Positions 39,442 to 48,530 of a stretch of DNA of 64,000 nucleotides are shown piece after piece (positions within the stretch are counted from its first letter, which is position 1; each line of letters opens with the position of its first letter). The notes under the pieces are model-generated. The model was not told the origin of the DNA. It ran no database searches and was given only the letters and a program-made list of their open reading frames with translations. Source of the DNA: Cellulomonas sp. SLBN-39 (GTDB lineage: Bacteria > Actinomycetota > Actinomycetes > Actinomycetales > Cellulomonadaceae); the NCBI RefSeq assembly GCF_006715865.1, contig NZ_VFOA01000001.1, positions 2,480,001 through 2,544,000 on the forward strand, written 5' to 3'. The position numbers and the translations under genes are program-made.

Positions 39442-42015
39442 TCAGCCGGCAGGAGCGTGCGCGAGGACGGCCGTGAGCAGCCGCAGCGCCGCGTGCTTGT
39501 CGAGCGGGTCGTTGCCGTTGCCGCACTTGGGCGACTGCACGCACGCGGGGCAGCCCGCGGCGCACGGGCACGCGGCGATCGCGTCCCGGGTCGCCGCCAG
39601 CCACGTCGGGCCGAGGTCGAACCCGCGCGCGGCGAACCCCGCACCCCCGGGGTGCCCGTCGTGCACGAACACGGTGGCGTGCCCGGTGTCGACGTGCGCG
39701 AGCGTCGACAGCCCGCCCAGGTCCCACCGGTCGCACGTCGCCAGCAGCGGCAGCAGGCCGATCGACGCGTGCTCGGCCGCGTGCAGCGCCCCCGGTGCGG
39801 CCTCCAGGGTGACGCCCGCCTCCTCGAGCACCGCCGCCGGGGCCGTCCACCACACGGCGGCCGTGCGCAGGGTGCGGGCCGGCAGGTCCAGCTCGTGCGT
39901 CCCCAGCACCTGCAGGTCCGGCAGGCGCCGGCGCTGGTAGCCCAGCACCTGCGTGGTCACGTCCACCTGCCCGGTGGCCCAGGTCACCGGCCCCCAGGAG
40001 ACCTCCTGCTCGACGTCCACCACGGACGTCGACGTCACCCACCGCGCCCAGGTGCCGTGGTCCACGTCCCGCGCCGTCGCGAGCGCCACCGCGTCGTCCA
40101 GGTGCAGGTCGTCCACCACGAACGTGCGCCCCTGGTGCACGTACACCGCACCCGGGTGCACGGTCGCGTCCGCCGACGCGGCGTCGACGGTGCCCAGCAG
40201 GCGGCCCGTCGCCGTCTCGACCACCCGCACCGGCTGCCCGCCCGCCCCGCGCAGGTCCGTCAGCCGGCTCGCCGGCTCCGCGTGCGTCCAGTACCAGCCC
40301 GACGACCGGCGCCGCAGCACCCCCCGCTGCGTCAGCTCGTCGAGCAGCGCCGGGGCCCGCGGGCCGAACAGGTCGAGCTCCTCGGCGCGCAGCGGCGCCT
40401 CCGCGGCCGCCGCGCACAGGTGCGGCGCCAGCACGTACGGGTTGCCGGTGTCGAAGACGGTCGCCTCGACGGGCGCGTCGAGCACTGCCTCGGGGTGGTG
40501 CACGAGGAACGTGTCGAGCGGGTCCTCGCGGGCCACGAGCACGACCAGCCCGTCCGAGCCCGCGCGTCCTGCCCGCCCGGCCTGCTGCCACAGCGACACC
40601 CGCGTGCCCGGCCAGCCCGCCACGAGCACGGCGTCGAGCCCGGAGATGTCCACGCCCAGCTCGAGCGCGCTCGTCGTGGCGAGCCCGCGGACCTCGCCGC
40701 TGCGCACCGCCCGCTCCAGGGCCCGGCGCTCCTCGGGCAGGTACCCGCCGCGGTACGCCTGCACCTGGTCCACGAGCGCGGGGTGCACGGCAGCGAGGTG
40801 CGCCTGGGTGGTCGTCGCGACCGACTCCGCCCCGCGGCGCGACCGCGTGAACGCGAGCACGCGAGCGCCGGCCGCGACGAGGTCCGCCAGCAGGTCCGCG
40901 ACCTCGGCGGTCGCCGTGCGCCGCGGGCGGTCGGTGCGCACGGCGACGAGCCGCTCGCCGGTGCCCTGCGGCCCCGAACCCTCGGGGGTCACCGGCTCCG
41001 GGAGCCCACCCGCGGCGTCCGGGTCGCGTGGGCCGTGCTCGGCGGGCTCGTCACCGGCGGGGTCGGCCGCACCGACCCCGGTGTCGCCACGAGCCGGGAC
41101 CAGCAGGACGCTCGCCCACGGGTCGTCGTCGGGGACCAGCGCCGACCACGGGCTGTCCCCGCCGGGCAGCTCGGGCGGCTGCCACAGCACGAACGCCTTG
41201 CGCCCGGCCGGGGACGCGTCGGCCGTCACCGCGTGCACCTCGTGCGCCGGGACGCCGACGAGCCGGGCCGCGCTGGTGGCCGGGTCCCCGGTCGTCGCGG
41301 ACGCCATCACCATGACCGGTGCGGCGCCGTAGCTCGCCGCCACCCGCCGCAGCCGCCGCAGCACGAGCCCGACGTGCGCGCCGAACACCCCGCGGAAGGC
41401 GTGGCACTCGTCCACGACCACGTAGGCGAGCGACCCCACGACCCGTGACCACGTGCGGTGCTGCGGCAGCACCGCGTGGTGCAGCAGGTCGGGGTTGGTC
41501 AGCACGACGTCCGCGTGCTCGCGCACCCACCGGCGCTCGTCGCGCGACGTGTCGCCGTCGCACGTGGCGACCCGCACGTCGCGCACCCCCGACGCGGCCA
41601 GCAGGCGCTCCACCGACGCCAGCTGGTCGGCGGCCAGGGCTTTGGTGGGGCTCAGGTACAGCACGGTCGGGCGACGACGGGCCGACTCGATGCGCCCCGG
41701 GTCCAGCACGGCGCCAGCGCGGGCCGCCCGCACCGTCGTCAGCGCGGGCAGCCAGTACGCGAGCGACTTGCCGGAGCCCGTCGAGGTCGCGAGCACCGTG
41801 TGCCGGCCGGCGTGCACGGCCTCGGCGGCGTCGACCTGGTGCGCCCACGGCCGGTCGACACCGAGCGCCCGGTACCCGCGGACGAGGTCCGGGTCCGCCC
41901 ACGCGGGCCAGTCCCCGTGCGTCCCGGCGCGCGGCGGCAGGTGCCGCACGTGCGTGGCCCGCTCCGCGAGGCGCCCGCCCGCCGCCAGCACGTCGAGCAG
42001 CTCACCGGGACCCAC
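39442..42015 (-). CDS. MrfA/YprA-like DExH helicase with C-terminal zinc domain
   Basis: An 857-aa superfamily 2 helicase. Walker A is ATSTGSGKS (about 76-84), motif II is DECH (202-205), motif III SATTG, and motif VI QQAGRAGRAG. The C-terminus has the DUF1998/MZB zinc cluster CPCAAGCPACVQSPKCGN. Bacillus MrfA with this layout repairs mitomycin-induced adducts; DUF1998 helicases are otherwise also found in defence loci, but here no partner genes are present and a repair role is likelier. A 50-residue acidic insertion lies between the two RecA domains. It is monocistronic. Confidence 0.87.
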   Translation of the reverse strand: MGPGELLDVLAAGGRLAERATHVRHLPPRAGTHGDWPAWADPDLVRGYRALGVDRPWAHQVDAAEAVHAGRHTVLATSTGSGKSLAYWLPALTTVRAARAGAVLDPGRIESARRRPTVLYLSPTKALAADQLASVERLLAASGVRDVRVATCDGDTSRDERRWVREHADVVLTNPDLLHHAVLPQHRTWSRVVGSLAYVVVDECHAFRGVFGAHVGLVLRRLRRVAASYGAAPVMVMASATTGDPATSAARLVGVPAHEVHAVTADASPAGRKAFVLWQPPELPGGDSPWSALVPDDDPWASVLLVPARGDTGVGAADPAGDEPAEHGPRDPDAAGGLPEPVTPEGSGPQGTGERLVAVRTDRPRRTATAEVADLLADLVAAGARVLAFTRSRRGAESVATTTQAHLAAVHPALVDQVQAYRGGYLPEERRALERAVRSGEVRGLATTSALELGVDISGLDAVLVAGWPGTRVSLWQQAGRAGRAGSDGLVVLVAREDPLDTFLVHHPEAVLDAPVEATVFDTGNPYVLAPHLCAAAAEAPLRAEELDLFGPRAPALLDELTQRGVLRRRSSGWYWTHAEPASRLTDLRGAGGQPVRVVETATGRLLGTVDAASADATVHPGAVYVHQGRTFVVDDLHLDDAVALATARDVDHGTWARWVTSTSVVDVEQEVSWGPVTWATGQVDVTTQVLGYQRRRLPDLQVLGTHELDLPARTLRTAAVWWTAPAAVLEEAGVTLEAAPGALHAAEHASIGLLPLLATCDRWDLGGLSTLAHVDTGHATVFVHDGHPGGAGFAARGFDLGPTWLAATRDAIAACPCAAGCPACVQSPKCGNGNDPLDKHAALRLLTAVLAHAPAG

Positions 42016-42131
42016 CGCCGCATCATCGCACCGTGTGTCCTCCCTGAGGACGACGACGCCCGCCGCGCGCCGCGCCAGGATGGGGGTGTCGGCGCCGACC
42101 GTGCGCCGCGAGCCGGACCCACGAGGGCGGG

Positions 42132-42560
42132 GTGGCCGTGCTGAGGACCGTCGTGGCGGTCGCCGCCGCGCTGCTGGTCGCCGTCGGCTGGGGTCTGCGC
42201 GGGGCGGCGGAGGCCCGGGCGGACGACCACGACGGCGGGTCCGGGCCGCCCGCGCAGCGACCGTGGGCCCGCGTCGTGGGTGACGGGCCGCTCGTCGGTC
42301 TGTGGGTGCTGCTCCTCGCCGTCGCGGCCGCGTGGTCGCTCGGCGCGCACCTCGACGGCAGCGGCGCCGTGCACCCCGCGGCGGTCGCGGCCGGTGCGCT
42401 CGTGCTCGGGCTCACCTGCAGGGAAGTCGCGTTCCTGCGGACCTCCCGCACGCGCGGGACGCTCACGCACGCGCTGCTGGCCCGTCGGCTCGTCGCCGCG
42501 GCGGTCGTCGTCCCGGCGCTCGCCCTCGCCGCGTGGGCGCTCGACGCCTCGGCCGGGTAG
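42132..42560 (+). CDS. Hypothetical membrane protein, 142 aa
   Basis: Four hydrophobic segments (TVVAVAAALLVAVGWGLRGAA, LVGLWVLLLAVAAAWSLGA, AAVAAGALVLGLTC, RLVAAAVVVPALALAAWAL) with a charged first loop. No family is recognised. GTG 42132 is used; GTG 42138 is possible. It is divergent from the helicase gene with a 116-bp gap. Confidence 0.6.
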   Translation: MAVLRTVVAVAAALLVAVGWGLRGAAEARADDHDGGSGPPAQRPWARVVGDGPLVGLWVLLLAVAAAWSLGAHLDGSGAVHPAAVAAGALVLGLTCREVAFLRTSRTRGTLTHALLARRLVAAAVVVPALALAAWALDASAG

Positions 42561-42590
42561 GGCCTGGACGGGACCCGCCGACAGGGCCGG

Positions 42591-42818
42591 TCAGCGGGTC
42601 GCCGGTGCGGCGTCGTCCTCCGGGGAGGTCCTGGACCACAGGCCCACGTCGAGCCACCCCGCCCCGACCTGCACCTGCAGGCCGACCAGCGCCGCCGACG
42701 CCGGGGGCGGCACCTCCAGGTGGGCGGGCAGCAGCGCGAACGCGGACCGGTCGTCGGGCGCGTCGAACGGCGCGCCCAGCACCTCCCACCGCTCGGTCAC
42801 CACCCGGTACGACGCCAT
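42591..42818 (-). CDS. Small hypothetical protein, 75 aa
   Basis: MASYRVVTERWEVLGAPFDA starts a soluble, acidic protein ending WSRTSPEDDAAPATR. The shorter start at 42818 is preferred because the longer alternative adds a low-complexity 11-residue tail. Function is unknown. It converges on the preceding membrane protein gene. Confidence 0.55.
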   Translation of the reverse strand: MASYRVVTERWEVLGAPFDAPDDRSAFALLPAHLEVPPPASAALVGLQVQVGAGWLDVGLWSRTSPEDDAAPATR

Positions 42819-42915
42819 GCCGTCCACGGTAGGGGCGCACGGGCCCGGCACGGAAGACGGGCGTCACCGCGCGTTCCGCCGACGTTCAGGGCCCGTCCGC
42901 GTGCGCGTCGCGCCG

Positions 42916-43455
42916 TCAGTCGCCCTGGAACGCCTCGTGCAGCAGACGGCGCAGCTCGAAGTGCGCCTCGACCATGCGACCGAGGATCGTCATGTGCCGC
43001 ACCTGCCGCTCGGTCCACTCCCGCACCCGGGTGTCGAACACCTCGACCGTGGCGATCGGCTCGTCCTCGACCGAGCTGACGGTCACCCCGATGTACGCCC
43101 GGACCCGGTGGTGCCCGGTGACGTACGGGTTGTCGGCGAACCGCGGGTCGGCGGTCATGTCCCCGACCACGGTGGGGTGCAGGCGGTCCCGGACCGTCAC
43201 CGCGGTGAACGACTGCGCCGCGTCGATGGTCGCCACCTGCGACCCCACGCGCGCCCGGACCACGCCCTCCGCGGGGAGCACCAGCGTGATCGTGGCCAGC
43301 TCGGCGCCCGTCACGTCGGTCGCCAGCTCGATGAGGTCCTCGTACTCCGGCCCGTCGAAGGAGTGCAGCAGCCCGTACCGGTCCAGCACGTCCAGCGCGT
43401 GCTGCCCGGTCCCGTCTGGCACGTCCGTCGTGGTGCCCTGCTCCGTCGTCGTCAT
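42916..43455 (-). CDS. GAF-domain protein
   Basis: A 179-aa protein that is nearly all one GAF domain. ALDVLDRYGLLHSFDGPEYE leads in; the core includes ITLVLPAEGVVRARVG, ATIDAAQSFTAVTVRDRL, VVGDMTADPRFADNPYVTG and RAYIGVTVSS. The last is the usual strand and loop of free-standing sensory GAF proteins. No output domain is present, so it probably binds a ligand and acts through a partner. ATG 43455 (MTTTEQG) is chosen; an ATG 19 codons earlier is possible. It is divergent from pxpA. Confidence 0.8.
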   Translation of the reverse strand: MTTTEQGTTTDVPDGTGQHALDVLDRYGLLHSFDGPEYEDLIELATDVTGAELATITLVLPAEGVVRARVGSQVATIDAAQSFTAVTVRDRLHPTVVGDMTADPRFADNPYVTGHHRVRAYIGVTVSSVEDEPIATVEVFDTRVREWTERQVRHMTILGRMVEAHFELRRLLHEAFQGD

Positions 43456-43646
43456 GCCCTGTCCCGTCCCCCTGGGTGCGCCGCCGGTCGGCAGGGCGTC
43501 CGTCGGTCCCATCGGCGCCGTGCGGCGCGATCCGCAGGTTTCGGGCCGGACGGGGCGCGGGCGCGCGCCCGTGCACCCGCCCGCCGGGCTCGCGGGTGCG
43601 GGTCGACGTGACCACCGCCGTCCCGCCGCGGGAGGATCGGCGCGTG

Positions 43647-44450
43647 ATGCGCATCGACCTCAACGCCGACCTCGGCGAGGGCGACGGCGACTGGCGCCTC
43701 GAGCCCCCGGCGGACGACGCCCTGCTCGACCTCGTCTCGTCGGCGAACGTCGCCACCGGCTTCCACGGCGGGGACGCCGCGACGATGGCCGCCACGTGCG
43801 CGGCCGCGGCGGCCCGCGGTGTCGCGGTCGGGGCGCACCCGTCGTACGACGACCGGGCCGGGTTCGGGAGGCGGGCGCTCGACGTGCCCCCGGACGTGCT
43901 GCGCGCCCAGGTGGCGTACCAGGTCGGCGCGCTCGTCGCCGTCGCCCGCGGCACCGGCGCCCGGGTCACCCACGTCAAGCCGCACGGCGCCCTCTACAAC
44001 GCCGTCGTGCACGACGACGTCCAGGCCCGGGCGGTCGTCGAGGCCGTCGCCGCCGTGGAGCCCGGCCTCGCGGTGCTGGGGCTGCCGGGGTCGCGCGTGC
44101 TGGCCCGTGCGGCCGAGGCGGGCCTCGTGCCCGTCGTCGAGGCCTTCGTCGACCGCGGCTACACCGCCCGGGGCACGCTGGTGCCGCGCACGCAGCCCGG
44201 CGCGCTCGTCACCGACCCCGAGCAGGCCGCCGAGCGCGCCGTGCGGATGGCCGTCGAGGGCGTCGTCGTCGCGGTCGACGGCACGGTCCTGCCGCTGCGC
44301 GCGGCGTCGTTGTGCGTGCACTCCGACACCCCGGGCGCGGTGGCGCTGGCCACGGCGGTGCGCCGCGCGCTCCTCGACGCAGGTCTCGCCGTGCGCCCGT
44401 TCGTCGACCTCGACGCGGGCGCCACGGCCGCACCCGGCCCTCGCGCGTGA
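43647..44450 (+). CDS. pxpA: 5-Oxoprolinase subunit A
   Basis: A 267-aa LamB/YcsF protein. MRIDLNADLGEGDGDWRL, SANVATGFHGGD, GVAVGAHPSYDDRAGFGRR and HVKPHGALYN are the conserved blocks. With PxpB and PxpC it forms the ATP-dependent prokaryotic 5-oxoprolinase that opens pyroglutamate to glutamate. GGGAGG lies about 11 bases before the ATG at 43647 and 8 before a GTG at 43644. Its stop overlaps the pxpBC start by 4 bp. Confidence 0.92.
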   Translation: MRIDLNADLGEGDGDWRLEPPADDALLDLVSSANVATGFHGGDAATMAATCAAAAARGVAVGAHPSYDDRAGFGRRALDVPPDVLRAQVAYQVGALVAVARGTGARVTHVKPHGALYNAVVHDDVQARAVVEAVAAVEPGLAVLGLPGSRVLARAAEAGLVPVVEAFVDRGYTARGTLVPRTQPGALVTDPEQAAERAVRMAVEGVVVAVDGTVLPLRAASLCVHSDTPGAVALATAVRRALLDAGLAVRPFVDLDAGATAAPGPRA

Positions 44451-46183
44451 CGGGCCCCGGCCCTGACGGCGCCCCGGTCGTGCGCCCCTACGGCGCGGAC
44501 GCCGTCCTCGTAGACCTGCCGGACCTGCGGGCCGTCCGGGCGGTCGACGCCGCGCTGCGCACCGCCGCCCCCGCCGGCGTCCTCGACGTGGTGCCCGCCG
44601 CCCGCACCGTCCTCGTCCGCGGCGCCGCCGACCGCCGGGCGGCCTGGGCCGCGCGCGTGGCGACGCTCGCCCGTGACACCGCCGGGCCCGGGACGCGACC
44701 CCTGGACGACGCCGCAGACGCCGACGGGGTCCCCGACGCCGTGCCGCCGCGGACCGTCGAGGTGCCGGTGGTCTACGACGGTCCCGACCTCGACGAGGTC
44801 GCCGCGCTCACCGGCCTCGCCGTCGAGGAGGTCGTGGCCCGGCACCTCGCCGGCGGGCCGGGCGGGTACCGGGTCGCGTTCGGCGGGTTCATGCCCGGCT
44901 TCGCGTACGTCGTCGGTGTCGACCCCGCGCTGCAGGTGCCCCGCCGGTCCTCGCCGCGCACCCGCGTGCCGGCCGGGTCGGTCGCGGTCGCGGGGGAGTT
45001 CACCGCCGTGTACCCCGGGCCCACGCCCGGCGGGTGGCGCCTGATCGGCACGTCGCCCGAGCCGGTGTTCGACGTCACCCGCGGGCGCGACGGCGCCGCG
45101 CTGCTCGCCCCCGGCGACGCCGTGCGCTTCGTGCGGCGCCGTCCCGCCGCGGTCGTGGCGGCGCCCGCACCGGGTGCGACGACGGGGCACGCACCCGTCC
45201 CCGCGGACGCCCCCGCACCGGGTCGGCAGGGCACGGACGGACCGGCCACGGACGGCCCGGCCCCGGCGGGCCCCGGCGGCGACGCACCCGCCCTGCTGCC
45301 CCTCGCGCTCACGGTCGTGCGCCCCGGCCCGCTCGTCCTCGTCGAGGACCTCGGCCGCCCCGGGCTCGCCGCGGTCGGCGTCCCACGGTCGGGTGCTGCG
45401 GACCCGGCCGCGCTCGCGCACGCCAACCGGCTCGTCGGCAACGCCACCTCCGCCGCCGGCCTGGAGGTGCTGCTCGGCGGGCTCGTCGTCACCTTCGGCG
45501 GCTCGACCGCGTTCGCGCTGACCGGCGCGCAGACCGACGCGCACCTCGACGGCGTGCCCGTGCCCCACGGGGTCGCCGTCCGCGCACCCGCCGGCGCGAC
45601 CCTCGCCCTCGGCGCCCCCGCCCGGGGCCTGCGCACGTGGCTCGCCGTGCGGGGCGGCGTCGACGCCACCCCGGTGCTGGGCTCGCGCGCGCACGACCAG
45701 CTCTCCGGGCTGGGGCCCGCCCCCGTCCGCGCCGGCGACCTCCTCGCCTACGGCACCTGCTTCGACGGGCTGCCCGCCGTCGCCGACCCCGGCACGAGCC
45801 CCCCGGCGCCGGCGCGGCGAGGGCCGGGGCGGACGGTCCTGCTCGCCGCGACCACGGGCCCCCGGCTCGGACACCTGGCACCCGCCGCCCAGGACGCGCT
45901 GTGGCGCCGGACCTGGACGGTGGCACCCGAGAGCAACCGGGTCGCCGTCCGGCTCGACGGCGACCCGCTCACGCTCGCGGGCCACGGCGAGCTGCCGTCG
46001 GAGGGGCTGGTGCCCGGGGCCGTCCAGGTGCCCCACGACGGGCGACCCGTCGTCTTCGGTGCCGACCACCCCGTCACCGGCGGCTACCCCGTCGTGGCCG
46101 TGCTGACCCCGCGGGCGTGCGCGCGGGCCGCGCAGCTGCGACCGGGCGAGCACGTCCGGATCGTCCCGGCCGTCGGCACGTGA
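44447..46183 (+). CDS. 5-Oxoprolinase subunits B and C, fused
   Basis: A 578-aa fusion. Residues 1-235 are PxpB/KipI: VVRPYGADAVLVDLPDL at the start and YRVAFGGFMPGFAYVVGVDP then VPAGSVAVAGEFTAVYPGPTPGGW. A Pro/Ala/Gly linker of about 45 residues (APAPGATTGHAPVPADAPAP and on) leads to PxpC/KipA from about 285: VVRPGPLVLVEDLGRPGLAA, VPRSGAADPAALAHANRLVG, LRTWLAVRGGVD and VPHDGRPVVFGADHPVTGGYP. The two are separate in Escherichia coli and Bacillus. GTG 44447 overlaps the pxpA stop. Confidence 0.92.
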   Translation: MTGPGPDGAPVVRPYGADAVLVDLPDLRAVRAVDAALRTAAPAGVLDVVPAARTVLVRGAADRRAAWAARVATLARDTAGPGTRPLDDAADADGVPDAVPPRTVEVPVVYDGPDLDEVAALTGLAVEEVVARHLAGGPGGYRVAFGGFMPGFAYVVGVDPALQVPRRSSPRTRVPAGSVAVAGEFTAVYPGPTPGGWRLIGTSPEPVFDVTRGRDGAALLAPGDAVRFVRRRPAAVVAAPAPGATTGHAPVPADAPAPGRQGTDGPATDGPAPAGPGGDAPALLPLALTVVRPGPLVLVEDLGRPGLAAVGVPRSGAADPAALAHANRLVGNATSAAGLEVLLGGLVVTFGGSTAFALTGAQTDAHLDGVPVPHGVAVRAPAGATLALGAPARGLRTWLAVRGGVDATPVLGSRAHDQLSGLGPAPVRAGDLLAYGTCFDGLPAVADPGTSPPAPARRGPGRTVLLAATTGPRLGHLAPAAQDALWRRTWTVAPESNRVAVRLDGDPLTLAGHGELPSEGLVPGAVQVPHDGRPVVFGADHPVTGGYPVVAVLTPRACARAAQLRPGEHVRIVPAVGT

Positions 46184-46199
46184 GCGCACCGTGCCCGGG

Positions 46200-47222
46200 T
46201 CACCCGGCGACGTCGAGCGGGACGACGCGGTAGACCAGCGACGGTGCACCGTCGGGCAGGGTCGACTGCCAGACCGTCACGACGTGGCCTCCGAGCGTCC
46301 GCGTGAGAGGCCCGGTCACCGGCACGCGCCCCGAGGCCGGGTCGTGGTCGAGCAGTGCTGCGGCGACGGCCAACCGGTCGTCCCCCGGGGCCTCGACCTC
46401 GACGACCCAGCCGTCGTCGGTCGTGGCGGTCCCGTCCTGCACCGACGCGATCGTCCCGCCGGCGAGCGGCACCTCCTGCGGGAACCCGGCGGGGGCCGGG
46501 ATCTGCTCGAGCGGCTCCGCGACCGTGAGGGTCCACGGCCCGTCGGTCCGCGCAGGCATCCCGGACCGCACGTGCAGGACCCACAGGTCGTAGTCGCCCG
46601 GGGGCAGCCGCCGGCCGTCGTCGCACCGGCCGAGCGACAGCACCGAGGTGCCCGTCTCCCACTGCTCCGAGCCGTCGACCTGCTCGGAGCCGGCGCCCGG
46701 CACGACGTCGCGCAGGTCGGACCTCAGAGTCGACGTCGAGACGACGACGCCGTCGCGGGCCAGCAGCGCGCGGGTGTCGGTCGGCAGCGGGTTCACGTCT
46801 CTCCCCTGCACGACGTCGGTGAGCATGATCGGCACCTCGGACCCACCCCAGGTGCCGAGCGGCGGGCTGCTGCTGAAACCGCCCCGACCGTCATCCGACG
46901 GGACGCCGACCATCGTCCCGACGGACGCGTCCGCCGCCGGGAGCGTGCCGACGTCCGAACCGCAGCTGCCCGGTTCGGCGCCCGGACGGGCGGCCGGCAG
47001 CGACGGTGACGGTCCCAGCAGGCCGGCGCTGAGGCCGACGGCGCCGAGCGCAGCCGCGGCGGCCGCCGCACCGGAGACGGTCTGCAGCGCGCGTCGGCGT
47101 CGGACCCGTGCCGTGATGCGCTGGACGACCGCGAGCGCGTCCGTCTCGTCCGGTGCCAGGCGGGACGCGCGGCCGGCGGCCTCGGCGATCTCGTTCAGGG
47201 CGACGTCCAGGTCCGTGCTCAT
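46200..47222 (-). CDS. Membrane-anchored anti-sigma-factor-like protein
   Basis: A 340-aa protein. Residues 1-45 are cytoplasmic and acidic-basic (MSTDLDVALNEIAEAAGRAS, ITARVRRRRAL), residues 46-70 form one TM (AAAAAALGAVGLSAGLL), and the large remainder is extracytoplasmic with three Cys. No zinc anti-sigma HxxxCxxC is present. Position directly after a SigE-group sigma gene (4-bp overlap) suggests it restrains that sigma factor, but related proteins are often only called hypothetical. Confidence 0.7.
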   Translation of the reverse strand: MSTDLDVALNEIAEAAGRASRLAPDETDALAVVQRITARVRRRRALQTVSGAAAAAAALGAVGLSAGLLGPSPSLPAARPGAEPGSCGSDVGTLPAADASVGTMVGVPSDDGRGGFSSSPPLGTWGGSEVPIMLTDVVQGRDVNPLPTDTRALLARDGVVVSTSTLRSDLRDVVPGAGSEQVDGSEQWETGTSVLSLGRCDDGRRLPPGDYDLWVLHVRSGMPARTDGPWTLTVAEPLEQIPAPAGFPQEVPLAGGTIASVQDGTATTDDGWVVEVEAPGDDRLAVAAALLDHDPASGRVPVTGPLTRTLGGHVVTVWQSTLPDGAPSLVYRVVPLDVAG

Positions 47223-47875
47223 CGGGTCCTCCGGAGGGTGACGAGGGTGTCGACGGTCGGGTCGGTCGGTGGTGGTGCGGCGGAGCCGTCCGGTCCCAGG
47301 ACGCGCCCCAGGGCGCGGGCGCCGTCGGACAGGTACCGCTTGACCGCGCCCTGCGAGAGACCGAGGGCGTCGGCGACCTGCGCGACCGTCATGTCCTCCA
47401 GGTGCCGCAGCACCACGCAGGCGCGGACCCGGGGGGCGAGCGTGGCCAGGGCCTCCTGCACGGCCAGGCGCGTGGTGACCACGGGCTCGGGCCCGGCCTG
47501 CGGGCCGTCGGGCGGCGTGCGGTCGGGGGCGGCCGTCAGGTGCCGGATCGTCGCCCAGTGCCGACGTCGGCGGAACCCGTCGACGTACGTGGTGAGGATC
47601 GCCCGGCGCACGTACGCCTCCGCGGAGGCGACCTCGCGGGTGCCGCGCCCGCGGGTGAAGGTGCGGACCAGCGCGTCCTGCACGAGGTCCTCCGCCTCGC
47701 GCAGGTCGCCGGTCAGCAGGTACGCGTACCCGACCAGCGCCCGGCCCCGCTCGCGCACGAGCGTGCCGAGCGCGTCCTCCCACGCCGCGACCCGTCCGGC
47801 CCTGCCGTCCTCGGCCCTCACGCGCCCACCCTCGTCCCGTCGTGGCACGGCCTCCCCCTGCGGGGCCGCGCTCAC
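47219..47875 (-). CDS. SigE-family ECF RNA polymerase sigma factor
   Basis: A 218-aa sigma-70-type factor. Region 2 (about 45-100) contains ALVGYAYLLTGDLREAEDLV and VRRAILTTYVDGFRRRR; region 4 (about 135-190) contains LAPRVRACVVLRHLEDMTVA and QVADALGLSQGAVKRYLSDG. The LTGD and YVDGFRRRR elements mark the actinobacterial SigE/SCO group. The first 30 residues are a basic-acidic tail; starting at a later codon cannot be excluded. The target regulon is unknown. Confidence 0.9.
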   Translation of the reverse strand: MSAAPQGEAVPRRDEGGRVRAEDGRAGRVAAWEDALGTLVRERGRALVGYAYLLTGDLREAEDLVQDALVRTFTRGRGTREVASAEAYVRRAILTTYVDGFRRRRHWATIRHLTAAPDRTPPDGPQAGPEPVVTTRLAVQEALATLAPRVRACVVLRHLEDMTVAQVADALGLSQGAVKRYLSDGARALGRVLGPDGSAAPPPTDPTVDTLVTLRRTR

Positions 47876-47952
47876 CCTCCCAGACGTGCGGGGGCCCCGG
47901 AACGTTGGGGTCGGGCGGCATGGTGCTTGAATCGTCCTGGGGGGAGGCTGTG

Positions 47953-48294
47953 ATGCACCTGCACGTGAGCACGGAGGACGTGGGGGGCCGCACGGTCGTG
48001 CGCGCGGTCGGCGAGGTCGACGTGGCCAGCGGCGACCGGCTGCGCGACGCGCTCGCGCGGGCGGTGACCGACGGGCGGACGGACCTCGTCGTCGACCTCA
48101 CGGGCATCACGTTCATGGACTCGACCGGGCTGGGCATCCTCGTCGGTGCGCTCAAGAGACTGCGCCTGGCCGGCGGCACCCTCGAGCTCGTCATCACCTC
48201 GGAGCGGCTGCTCAAGGTCTTCCGGATCACGGGCCTGACCGGCCTGTTCACCATCCACGCGACGCGCGCGGACGCCCTCGGCACGCCGGGCTGA
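47953..48294 (+). CDS. STAS-domain anti-sigma factor antagonist
   Basis: A 113-aa RsbV/SpoIIAA-like protein. GEVDVASGDRLRDALARAV starts the fold, and GITFMDSTGLGILVGALKRL holds the Ser-Thr pair where the partner kinase phosphorylates. GGGGAGG lies 5 bases before the ATG. No RsbW-type kinase gene is in the window, so it is an orphan antagonist. Confidence 0.9.
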   Translation: MHLHVSTEDVGGRTVVRAVGEVDVASGDRLRDALARAVTDGRTDLVVDLTGITFMDSTGLGILVGALKRLRLAGGTLELVITSERLLKVFRITGLTGLFTIHATRADALGTPG

Positions 48295-48351
48295 CACGCG
48301 GCGGGCGGGCGGTCGGCAGCGCCGACCGCCCGGCCGTGCCGTGCACCGTCC

Positions 48352-48387
48352 ACCGTGCCGCGGACCGTGCCGTCCACCGTGCCGACC
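48352..48387. repeat. Three 12-bp tandem repeats
   Basis: ACCGTGCCGCGG, ACCGTGCCGTCC and ACCGTGCCGACC follow one another in the 236-bp gap before the pyrophosphatase gene. They are probably simple slippage repeats. Confidence 0.6.
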
Positions 48388-48443
48388 GCGGGGCGCCGCC
48401 GCCCGGTCACCGTCTCGTGCGACGCAGGTCACACCTCCTGCCC

Positions 48444-48449
48444 TACACT
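48444..48449 (+). promoter_or_regulatory. Possible -10 of the pyrophosphatase promoter
   Basis: TACACT, preceded by GC-rich sequence without a clear -35. It is 82 bp before the gene. Low certainty. Confidence 0.3.
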
Positions 48450-48530
48450 CGCGGGGTCCGGCGGCAACGGGGCCGCGGGGCACGACGCACGCCGCGGGGG
48501 GTGGCGTGCGCGCTGTGTCGAGGAGGACGC

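Noticed and set aside
39442..42015. DUF1998 helicase as part of a defence system (DISARM-like)
   Set aside because: No methyltransferase, phospholipase D or other partner is adjacent; layout matches the stand-alone MrfA-type helicase.
48352..48387. Regulatory repeat before the pyrophosphatase gene
   Set aside because: Three short CG-rich units without dyad symmetry and far from the start; simple slippage explains them.
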